A stretch of DNA of 8,409 nucleotides from CAZYTO01 sp964650405 (GTDB taxonomy: Bacteria; Acidobacteriota; Thermoanaerobaculia; Gp7-AA8), in NCBI GenBank assembly GCA_964650405.1, contig CAZYTO010000257.1, positions 1 to 8,409 of the forward strand, given 5' to 3'. This document shows positions 1-5,968 of this stretch, piece after piece (position 1 is the stretch's first letter; every line of letters begins with the position of its first letter). Both the position numbers and the translations under genes were made by a program. The notes beneath the pieces are model-generated. The model saw only the letters and a program-made list of their open reading frames with translations. It had not been told where the DNA came from and did not search any database.

Positions 1-1
1 C

Positions 2-322
2 GACGCCGAGAAGGCCTTCCGCCGCGCACTGGCCATCGACGGCACATCGCGCGATGCCCTGAACAACCTGGCCTGGCTGCTGCTGCAGCAGTCCCGGCTG
101 GACGAGGCGGAGACGTTCGCCCGCCAGGCCGCCGCCCAGCGCGGCCCCGACCGCTACCTCGTCCTCGACACCCTGGCCCGGGTGCTGGCCGCCAGGGGCG
201 ATTGCCGCGAGGCCCTGGCCACGTTCCACGAAGCGCTCGACGCCGTGCCGGCCACGCAGAACCAGGCCCGCACCGATCTCGAGAGAGGATTGCAGGCGGC
301 GACGTTAAGCTGTCGCTCGTGA
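2..322 (+). CDS. TPR-repeat protein, C-terminal fragment
   Basis: This is the last 106 codons of a gene that begins before the window, read in the frame starting at base 2 and ending at TGA 320-322. The visible protein is alpha-helical with TPR spacing: the end of one repeat (AEKAFRRALAID), then a repeat around NNLAWLLLQQ with LDEAETFARQAA, then one around LDTLARVLAARG with CREALATFHEALDAVP. The tail, rich in Q, A and R, ends without a further domain. TPR repeats are protein-protein interaction scaffolds; the partner and the N-terminal domains cannot be seen, so no specific function is assigned. The stop codon overlaps the GTG start of the following aminotransferase by four bases (GTGA), which suggests one mRNA and coupled translation. 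The TPR call rests on the repeat pattern read by eye. Confidence 0.82.
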   Translation, partial: DAEKAFRRALAIDGTSRDALNNLAWLLLQQSRLDEAETFARQAAAQRGPDRYLVLDTLARVLAARGDCREALATFHEALDAVPATQNQARTDLERGLQAATLSCRS

Positions 323-1437
323 ACTTCTCCCGCCGCGCCCACTGGAACGCACCCGTCAACCAGTTGACCATCGCCCGCCAGGCGCGCGGCGAGGTGCTCG
401 ACCTCACCGTCTCCAATCCGACCCGTGCCGGCATCGACTATCCGCTGGACGAGCTGAGCGAGATCATGGCCCGCGCGGCGCGCGCTCCGTACGATCCCGA
501 ACCGCTCGGCCTGCGCTCGGCGCGCGAGGCCCTGGCGCGCGAGCTGACCTGCCACGCAGACGACGTCGTCATCACCGCCTCCACCAGCGAGGCCTACGGC
601 TTCCTCTTCAAGCTGCTCTGCGATCCGGGGGACGCCGCGCTCATCGCCACGCCTTCATACCCGCTGCTGGAACACCTGGCCGCGCTGGAGCTGATTGCGC
701 TCCACCCGTTCCCGCTCGAGCATCATCAGAGGTGGGAGCTGGAAACGGCCAACGTGCGGGCCGCCCTGACCGGGCGCACCCGCGCCGTGGTCGTCGTCAA
801 CCCGAACAATCCCACCGGGTCGTACGTCACGGCGGACGAAGGGGAAGCGCTCGCCGCCTTCGGGCTGCCCATCATCAGCGACGAGGTCTTCCGCGACTAT
901 CCCGTGGACGCCGCGCCCGCCCCCTCCCTCGTGCGCGACGACGTCCTCACCTTCGCCCTCGGCGGCCTGTCGAAGGGCGCCGGACTGCCGCACTACAAGC
1001 TCGGCTGGATCCGCGTCGGCGGCCCCGCCGGCGCAAGGCGCGAGGCCGTCGGGGCGCTCGAGCTGATCGCCGACAACTTCCTCTCGGTCGCCACCCCCGT
1101 CCAGGCCGCCCTGCCCGAGCTGCTGGCCCTGGCGCCGCGCATCCGCTCCGCCATCCTCGACCGGGTTCGCGCCAACCTCACCGTCCTCCGCCGCGACCTG
1201 CCGAAAGCGGCCAGCGTCCTGCCGGTCGAAGGAGGGTGGTCGGCCGTCATCCGGATCCCCAGGACTGTGAGCGACGAAGAATTCGCCCTCCAGCTCCTCA
1301 CCCGACATGGCGTCGTCGTCCATCCCGGCTACTTCTTCGACTTCGACCGTGAAGGATTCCTCGTCGTCTCTCTGCTTACAGCGCCCGAGCAATTCGCGGA
1401 GGGGGTGAGACGCCTGGCACAGACGATTCCGGGCTGA
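319..1437 (+). CDS. PLP-dependent class I/II aminotransferase
   Basis: A 372-residue fold-type I PLP enzyme, probably a cytosolic transaminase of an amino acid/2-oxo acid pair. Residues counted from GTG 319: substrate-side SNPTRAG at 32-38, phosphate-region TASTSEAYGF near 87-96, NPNNPTG at 161-167, PLP-ring aspartate in SDEVF (D188), and the Schiff-base lysine in GGLSKGAGLPHYKLGW (K219). The usual class I C-terminal motif with an alpha-carboxylate-binding arginine reads GFLVVSLL here, with Val where Arg is expected. The reading frame is open further upstream, but GTG 319 is chosen because it puts FSRRAHWN at the N-terminus, as I recall for relatives, and because it overlaps the preceding stop as GTGA. 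There is no good Shine-Dalgarno just before it, so translational coupling is likely. The length is normal for the family. Substrate is unknown; aspartate- or alanine-type activity is possible but unproven. Confidence 0.9.
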   Translation: MNFSRRAHWNAPVNQLTIARQARGEVLDLTVSNPTRAGIDYPLDELSEIMARAARAPYDPEPLGLRSAREALARELTCHADDVVITASTSEAYGFLFKLLCDPGDAALIATPSYPLLEHLAALELIALHPFPLEHHQRWELETANVRAALTGRTRAVVVVNPNNPTGSYVTADEGEALAAFGLPIISDEVFRDYPVDAAPAPSLVRDDVLTFALGGLSKGAGLPHYKLGWIRVGGPAGARREAVGALELIADNFLSVATPVQAALPELLALAPRIRSAILDRVRANLTVLRRDLPKAASVLPVEGGWSAVIRIPRTVSDEEFALQLLTRHGVVVHPGYFFDFDREGFLVVSLLTAPEQFAEGVRRLAQTIPG

Positions 1438-1455
1438 AAGAGACCCGGCGACAGG

Positions 1456-1474
1456 CCGTCCTTGCAAGGCACGG
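1456..1474. repeat. Near-perfect 19-bp palindrome before the class V enzyme gene
   Basis: CCGT (1456-1459), the perfect 10-bp palindrome CCTTGCAAGG (1460-1469), one unpaired C (1470) and ACGG (1471-1474) form an inverted repeat in the 51-bp gap between the two aminotransferase genes. It lies 14 bases before the ATG at 1489. It could be an operator half-site pair or a small RNA hairpin, but no T-run follows, so a terminator is unlikely. Function unproven. Confidence 0.4.
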
Positions 1475-1488
1475 TATTCTTCGCCCGC

Positions 1489-2661
1489 ATGCGTCAGCAT
1501 TGGCTGCTCGAGTCCGGGATCACCTTCCTCAACCACGGCTCCTTCGGCGCCACACCGATCGCGGTGCTGGCCAAACAGGACGAGATCCGGGCCCAGCTCG
1601 AACGGGAACCGGTCCGTTTCATGGTCCGCGAGCTGGAGCCGCTCCTCGACGCGGCGCGCCGTGCACTGGCCGCGTTCCTCGGCGCGGATGAAGCGGGGCT
1701 GGCTTTCGTCACGAACGCCACAGCCGGGGTCAACGCCGTCTTCCGCTCGCTCGACCTCGACCAGAACGACGAGCTGCTCGTCACCACGCACGAGTACAAC
1801 GCCTCGCGCAACGTGCTCGACTACGTCGCCGGCCTGGCCGGCGCGAAGGTGGTCTGCGCGGACATCCCCTTCCCGATCGCTTCGCCGGACGAGGTCGTGG
1901 CCCGGGTGCTGGAGCGCGTCACCGGCCGCACGCGCCTGCTGCTCATCGACCACATCACCAGTCCGACCGCATTGATCAATCCCGTAGAGCGGTTGATCGC
2001 CGAGCTGGCCGGGCGGGCAATCGACACGCTCGTCGACGGCGCGCATACAGCCGGGATGCTCCCGCTCGACCTCCGCTCCCTCGGTGCCGCGTACTACACA
2101 GGCAATCTCCACAAGTGGGTCTGCGCGCCGAAAGGCTCGGGCTTCCTCTACGTGCGCGAGGACCGCCGCCGCCGCGTCCGCCCTGCCTCGATCAGTCACG
2201 GCGCCAACGCCACGCGCACCGACCGTAGCCGCTACCACCTCGAATTCGACTGGACCGGCACGTTCGATCCCTCACCCTGGCTGGCCGTTCCGACGGCACT
2301 GCAATTCATGGAATCGCTCATCGACGGCGGCTGGCCCGAGATCATGCGCCGCAACCACGCCCTCGCCCTCAGCGCACGCGACGTCCTCTGCGCCGCGCTC
2401 GAGCTCCCACACCCCGCCCCCGCCGCCATGATCGGCTCCATGGCCGCCATCCCCCTCCCCGACACCGACGCCACCGAGGCCCCGCAACTCTACGGTGACG
2501 CCCTGCAGGACGCACTCCTCTTCGACGAGAAGATCGAAGTCCCCATCGCCCCCTGGCCCCACCCCGGCAAACGCCTCCTCCGCGTCTCCGCCCAGATCTA
2601 CAACACGATCGAAGAGTACGAGCGGCTGGCGGAGGCGGTGAGGAAGCGACTCCTCCCGTAA
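1489..2661 (+). CDS. Class V PLP enzyme, isopenicillin N epimerase-like
   Basis: A 390-residue fold-type I PLP enzyme of aminotransferase class V, probably cytosolic. From ATG 1489: FLNHGSFGATP at 13-23, typical of the isopenicillin N epimerase-like group; VTNATAGVNAV at 74-84 for phosphate contact; LIDHITSPTA near 152-161; the PLP aspartate and histidine in DGAHTAG (D183, H186); the Schiff-base lysine in GNLHKW (K209) followed by CAPKGSGFLYVR; and a C-terminal carboxylate arginine in LLRVSAQIYN (R365). Cysteine desulfurases share the fold, but I see no mobile catalytic-cysteine loop near the C-terminus, so desulfurase activity is not supported. Members of this group epimerise, desulfurate or transaminate different substrates, and the true one cannot be told here. 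TTG 1462 is an in-frame alternative start, but ATG 1489 leaves a family-like N-terminus. Neither start has a strong ribosome binding site. It follows the class I aminotransferase by 51 bp, probably on the same transcript. Confidence 0.88.
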   Translation: MRQHWLLESGITFLNHGSFGATPIAVLAKQDEIRAQLEREPVRFMVRELEPLLDAARRALAAFLGADEAGLAFVTNATAGVNAVFRSLDLDQNDELLVTTHEYNASRNVLDYVAGLAGAKVVCADIPFPIASPDEVVARVLERVTGRTRLLLIDHITSPTALINPVERLIAELAGRAIDTLVDGAHTAGMLPLDLRSLGAAYYTGNLHKWVCAPKGSGFLYVREDRRRRVRPASISHGANATRTDRSRYHLEFDWTGTFDPSPWLAVPTALQFMESLIDGGWPEIMRRNHALALSARDVLCAALELPHPAPAAMIGSMAAIPLPDTDATEAPQLYGDALQDALLFDEKIEVPIAPWPHPGKRLLRVSAQIYNTIEEYERLAEAVRKRLLP

Positions 2662-2670
2662 TCCCTTGTT

Positions 2671-2712
2671 CGATCAACGATCAGCGACCAGCGATCAGCG
2701 AATTGCGATAAA
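2671..2712. repeat. Degenerate heptamer array, 3' side of the Uma2 gene
   Basis: Six consecutive 7-base units begin at 2671, 2678, 2685, 2692, 2699 and 2706: CGATCAA, CGATCAG, CGACCAG, CGATCAG, CGAATTG, CGATAAA. The first four differ from CGATCAG by at most one base. Read leftward, a CGATCAG unit is CTGATCG and contains TGA; because 7 is not a multiple of 3, successive copies put stops in different frames. The leftward Uma2 gene ends at TGA 2681-2683 within the array, and its last residues (NSLIAGR) are encoded by it. Confidence 0.75.
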
Positions 2713-3262
2713 TCTCGTCCACGATCAGGTCAGAGCGGAGGGACAGGATTTCGACGCGTCCTCCACTCGACGCGACCCGAGTCGTCCAGGCCTGGTCTTC
2801 CCCGCGAGCGTGGACAGTGATCTGCCGGTGCCGGTGCGACACGATCACATACTCGCGAAGCGTCGGGATCGTCCGGTAGAGCTCGGACTTCTGACCCGTG
2901 TCGTAGTCTTCCGACGAGTCACTCGTCACCTCGACGAGAATCATGGGGTTGAGCGCGGTCGCATTCGGGCTGGCCTGATGTTGTTGCAATGGGCCGCAGA
3001 TCACGGACACGTCCGGAAATGTCGCGAACCCGACCGCTTCGACGTAGAGCCGCAGGTCGGAGGTGTGGACGCGGCAGGGGCGTTCCCCGACGGCGTTCAC
3101 CAGCGCGTGCACCATCGCCGCCGCCAGCGCGGAGTGCTCCTCCGAACCACCGGCCATCGCATAGATCTCGCCATCGAGATACTCGTGCTTCGTACTGGAG
3201 GTCATCTCCAGAGCCACGTAGTCGGCGTAAGTGTAACGATGCACCCGGCGCGGTTCGCTCAC
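2681..3262 (-). CDS. Uma2-family (DUF820) PD-(D/E)XK nuclease-fold protein
   Basis: A 193-residue protein of the Uma2/DUF820 family, which has a restriction-endonuclease-like fold and is often annotated as a putative endonuclease; real substrates and biological role are poorly known. Family marks in order: TYADYVALE at 11-19, KHEYLDGEIYAMAGGS at 25-40 with E27, a helix with HSALAAAMVHAL, FPDVSVICG at 82-90 with candidate metal ligand D84, ILVEVTSDSSEDYD with E111, and GQKSELYR with K125, then LREYVIVS. There is no signal peptide or membrane segment. GTG 3260-3262 is chosen because it puts the TYADY block at the usual distance from the start; no strong Shine-Dalgarno is visible. Base composition looks less GC-rich than in its neighbours, and degenerate period-7 repeats flank it on both sides, so gain as a small mobile cargo gene is a fair inference. 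It is convergent with the class V enzyme gene, 19 bp away. Confidence 0.9.
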   Translation of the reverse strand: MSEPRRVHRYTYADYVALEMTSSTKHEYLDGEIYAMAGGSEEHSALAAAMVHALVNAVGERPCRVHTSDLRLYVEAVGFATFPDVSVICGPLQQHQASPNATALNPMILVEVTSDSSEDYDTGQKSELYRTIPTLREYVIVSHRHRQITVHARGEDQAWTTRVASSGGRVEILSLRSDLIVDEIYRNSLIAGR

Positions 3263-3264
3263 GT

Positions 3265-3279
3265 GACGATTCTATCGTC
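3265..3279. promoter_or_regulatory. Inverted repeat just upstream of the Uma2 start
   Basis: GACGAT and ATCGTC are separated by TCT, giving a 6-bp inverted repeat that ends three bases before the GTG start of the Uma2 gene. In that place it could be an operator or a weak hairpin affecting initiation. It may be chance, since the nearby repeat array is itself rich in CGAT. No promoter boxes could be assigned with confidence. Confidence 0.3.
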
Positions 3280-3280
3280 T

Positions 3281-3336
3281 CGATAAGGGACAAGCGACAT
3301 GGACAGCGATTAAGCGATTAAGCGAACAGCGACTAA
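3281..3336. repeat. Degenerate 7-8-bp repeat array, 5' side of the Uma2 gene
   Basis: The gap between the kinase stop and the Uma2 start holds CGATAAG, GGACAAG, CGACATG, GACAG, CGATTAAG, CGATTAAG, CGAACAG and CGACTAA in succession. The two exact 8-base copies are at 3307-3314 and 3315-3322. The units resemble the CGATCAG series on the other side of the Uma2 gene. The leftward kinase gene ends at TAG (3333-3335 read on the minus strand) inside the last unit. The CGATTAAG units also carry TAA on both strands. Confidence 0.62.
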
Positions 3337-5912
3337 AAACACCTCGCCAGCGCGATCTCCAGCTCGTCCTGCTTCGTCGGCTTGGCGAGGTAGTCGTCCA
3401 TGCCGGCGGCGAGGCACTTCTCGCGGTCGCCTTCCAGGGCGTTGGCGGTCATGGCGATGATGTGGCGGTGGCGCTGGCCGTCGCGTTTGCGGATCTGCAT
3501 CGTCGCTTCATAGCCGTCCATGATCGGCATCTGGCAGTCCATGACGATGATGTCGTACTCGGCCTTGGCCAGGCACTCCAGGGCCTCCCGGCCGTTGTTC
3601 GCGGAGTCGGCGCGGTAGCCGAGCTTCTGGAGCTGGGACATCGTCAGCTTCATGTTGAGGAAGTTGTCCTCCACGAGCAGCACGCGGACGGCCTCGCGCG
3701 TCTCCGCCGGCACGGGAAGTTGCGGCATGCGGTCGCGGCCTGCCACCGGGACCGACAGGGCCGGACGGGCGTGGCCGAGGGCGTCGCGAGCCACGGCAAT
3801 GGAGATGGCGTCGAAGAGCTCCGCCTGGCCGACGGGCTTCACGGCATACGACTGGATGCCCGCTTCGCGCATGGCCTCCTCGTTCAGCATCTGCTTCGAG
3901 CCGGCCAGCAGGACTTGGCCCGTGCCGGCCAGCGACGCCTCGCGCCGCACATTGCGTGCGAACGTCAGCTCGTCCGCATCGGTCATGCGGTCGAACACGG
4001 CCACGCGGTAGGCATCGCCCGACGCCTCCGCGGCGCGGAGCATGGCCATGGCCTCGCCGGCGTTCTCGCAGACGTCGACCCGCATCTCGAAGGTCGTCTC
4101 GAGGTAATGGCGTACCACCCGCCGGCTGGAGAGGACCTGGTCCACGAGCAGGGCCCGCAGGCCCCGCAGCGAGAGCTCCGATGACACGATCGGAGTCCGC
4201 TCGCCGCCCGGCTTGGGGAAGGTGATGGAGAACCAGAACGTCGAGCCGACGCCCGGCCGGCTCTCCACGTCCATCAGGCCGCCCATCGTCTCCACCAGGT
4301 GGCGGGCCGTGGCCAGGCCGAGACCGACGCCCTGGAACCGGCGCGTCTGCGCGGCGTCGATCTGCGAGAACTTCTCGAACAGCAGCAGGCGATCCTCTTC
4401 CGAGATCCCGATCCCGGTGTCGTTCACCTCGAAGCGCACCACCAGGTGCGATTCCGTCTCCGTCTGCTTCCGGACCTTCAGCGTGATCCGCCCCTGCTCG
4501 GTGAACTTGACCGCGTTCTCCATCAGGTTCGTCATCACCTGGCGCAGCTTTCCCTGGTTGCCCCGGAAGATCATGGGCAGCTCCGGGTCCCAGTCCAGGC
4601 GCACCTCGATATCCTTGCCGAGGGCACCGATCTTCATCACTTCCACGATGCGCTGGGCGATGCGGAAGAGATCGAAATCGACGCGGGCCGCGGCCAGGCC
4701 CCCGGCCTGCACGTTGGAGACATAGAGGATGTTGTTGACGATGGAGAGGAGCTGCTCCGCGCTGGCCCGGGCCTGGTGGGCGAAGTCGCTCTGTTCCTCG
4801 TTCAGGCTCGAAGCCAGGAGCAGGTCGATCATGCCCACGATGCCGTTCATGGGCGTTCGGATCTCGTGGCTCACGTTGGTCAGGAACTGCGTCTTCAGGC
4901 GCGCCGCTTCGAGGGCCGCGTCGCGGGCGTGTCCCAGCTCGGCCTCGAACTCCTTCCGCTCGCTGATGTCATGGAAGATCACCCGGGCCAGCACGGCCCG
5001 GCCGTCGATCACCTTCGGCTGGAACGACCCTTCCACCGTGACCGACCGTCCGCCCGGCGTGACGAATACCGTCTCGATCGTCTGCGCCTGGGCCGAGGCG
5101 ATGACCTCGTGAAAGGCCAGCTTGAAGGCATCCCGCGCACCGGGCTCGATGAGCCGCAGGATGGGCTGGTGGAAGAGCTGCTCGCGCGGCACCGACAACG
5201 CGCTCACGAACGCTTCGTTCGCGTGCAGCAACCTCCCCTCGGAATCGATGCTGGCGATGAGGTCCGTCGTCCGCTCGAAGAAGTCGCGGAAGCGCTCGTC
5301 GCTCTCCTCCAGGTTCGCTTCCAGCAGGGCCACGCGGTCGCGCAGCATGCCCCCTCCGGAGCGGATCACCAGGATGTCCGAGATGCGCGCCGCCAGGAGG
5401 CGCAGCATCTCCGCCATGACGGCCGGCGCCTGGTGCGGCGTCCGATCGATCACCGAAAGGGCGCCGAGCGGCGTGCCGTCGCGGTCGGCGATGGGTGCCG
5501 AGGCGATGAAGCGCAGGTTCGGCTGCCCCGTGACCAGCGGATGGCGCGACAGCTCGGCGTCCGCGACTGCGTCGTTCACCACGCGCGTCCCGCTGCGCAT
5601 GACCGGCGCCGCAAGTGAGTAAATCCCCGGGAGCGACATCACCCGCCAGCCGCGACAGGCCCGCACGTGCTCCACTTCTCCGTCGTAGAAGCCGATGAGC
5701 GCGGCCGGCACGCCGATGATGCGCATGGCATCCTCGACGATCGCTTCCAGTTCGGCGTCAACGGCCCCGTCGAGCAGTCCATACACATTCAGTCGTTGCA
5801 TCGTGTGTGACGACACAAAGGTCTCCCAGGCAGGTTGAGCCATGTTGGACCCCTTATTGGACGCGGCGAGATTACTCTTCTCTGCCTTTGAGGTATGACG
5901 GACGTATGGCAT
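3333..5912 (-). CDS. Hybrid sensor histidine kinase: GAF-PAS-HisKA-HATPase-REC-REC
   Basis: An 859-residue soluble hybrid kinase with no membrane segment, so it senses inside the cell. Approximate domains: GAF 40-184 (RLNVYGLLD; FIASAPIADRDGTPLGALSV), PAS 205-320 (FFERTTDLIASIDSEGRLLH; VIFHDISERK), HisKA 338-405 with phospho-histidine H349 in SHEIRTPMNG, HATPase 445-566 with N466 (NLMENAVKFT), D498 (NDTGIGIS) and the GVGLGLA lid at 528-534. Receiver 1 (about 584-710) is atypical: VDQ replaces the acidic pair, D641 and K692 remain, but the usual Thr/Ser is absent. Receiver 2 (743-859) is complete: E748, D749, D792 in MDCQMPIMDG, T822, K844. No DNA-binding output is fused, so signal probably passes to an unlinked phosphotransfer protein or regulator. 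The start is uncertain: ATG 5912 has AAAGGG seven bases before it; ATG 5843 (MAQPAWETF) has AAGGGG six bases before it, and the first 23 codons have less GC in third positions. The signal is unknown. Confidence 0.93.
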   Translation of the reverse strand: MPYVRHTSKAEKSNLAASNKGSNMAQPAWETFVSSHTMQRLNVYGLLDGAVDAELEAIVEDAMRIIGVPAALIGFYDGEVEHVRACRGWRVMSLPGIYSLAAPVMRSGTRVVNDAVADAELSRHPLVTGQPNLRFIASAPIADRDGTPLGALSVIDRTPHQAPAVMAEMLRLLAARISDILVIRSGGGMLRDRVALLEANLEESDERFRDFFERTTDLIASIDSEGRLLHANEAFVSALSVPREQLFHQPILRLIEPGARDAFKLAFHEVIASAQAQTIETVFVTPGGRSVTVEGSFQPKVIDGRAVLARVIFHDISERKEFEAELGHARDAALEAARLKTQFLTNVSHEIRTPMNGIVGMIDLLLASSLNEEQSDFAHQARASAEQLLSIVNNILYVSNVQAGGLAAARVDFDLFRIAQRIVEVMKIGALGKDIEVRLDWDPELPMIFRGNQGKLRQVMTNLMENAVKFTEQGRITLKVRKQTETESHLVVRFEVNDTGIGISEEDRLLLFEKFSQIDAAQTRRFQGVGLGLATARHLVETMGGLMDVESRPGVGSTFWFSITFPKPGGERTPIVSSELSLRGLRALLVDQVLSSRRVVRHYLETTFEMRVDVCENAGEAMAMLRAAEASGDAYRVAVFDRMTDADELTFARNVRREASLAGTGQVLLAGSKQMLNEEAMREAGIQSYAVKPVGQAELFDAISIAVARDALGHARPALSVPVAGRDRMPQLPVPAETREAVRVLLVEDNFLNMKLTMSQLQKLGYRADSANNGREALECLAKAEYDIIVMDCQMPIMDGYEATMQIRKRDGQRHRHIIAMTANALEGDREKCLAAGMDDYLAKPTKQDELEIALARCF
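5850..5855 (-). promoter_or_regulatory. Ribosome binding site for the alternative kinase start at 5843
   Basis: On the minus strand AAGGGG lies six bases before the in-frame ATG 5841-5843. This supports initiation at MAQPAWETF, giving an 836-residue kinase that keeps every domain. It competes with the AAAGGG at 5920-5925 that serves ATG 5910-5912. Confidence 0.45.
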
Positions 5913-5941
5913 GCGTTTTCCCTTTCCACGGGGTTAACGCA
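5912..5941 (-). promoter_or_regulatory. Imperfect hairpin between sdhB and the kinase gene
   Basis: Read on the minus strand, TGCGTT pairs with AACGCA (outer 6-bp stem), a 2x2 A/A internal loop follows, and CCC pairs with GGG around a loop of about eight bases. The GGG is part of the AAAGGG ribosome binding site of the kinase start at 5912, and the stem runs into the start codon. There is no U-run, so a classical intrinsic terminator for sdhB is not supported. The remaining spacer (5942-5968) is AT-rich with repeated TTAA and may hold a promoter, but I cannot assign -35 and -10 boxes. Confidence 0.4.
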
Positions 5942-5968
5942 CGATTAGTTAAGAATTGTTTAAGACCT

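Noticed and set aside
202..318. N-terminal extension of the aminotransferase from 202
   Set aside because: The extra residues are the out-of-frame reading of the TPR gene and look unlike the family; GTG 319 with the GTGA overlap explains the junction better.
655..2238. A 527-codon minus-strand open frame across both PLP enzyme genes
   Set aside because: It is antisense to two well-supported genes, spans their intergenic gap, is rich in G, R, D, E, A and V as expected of a GC-rich shadow frame, and shows no domain motif.
2662..2680. Bidirectional terminator between the convergent genes
   Set aside because: The 19-base gap has no GC stem with a T-run; it holds only the start of the heptamer repeats.
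2666..3286. A 206-codon plus-strand open frame opposite the Uma2 gene
   Set aside because: It lies within the Uma2 gene on the other strand and has no family features, while the Uma2 reading has clear motifs.
2671..3336. A CRISPR array made of the CGAT repeats
   Set aside because: The units are 7-8 bases, directly adjacent without spacers, and split by a gene, so this is not CRISPR architecture.
4299..5618. A 439-codon plus-strand open frame inside the kinase gene
   Set aside because: It is the antisense shadow of GC-rich coding sequence (rich in R, L, H, Q and D), with no recognisable motif; the opposite strand encodes an intact multi-domain kinase.
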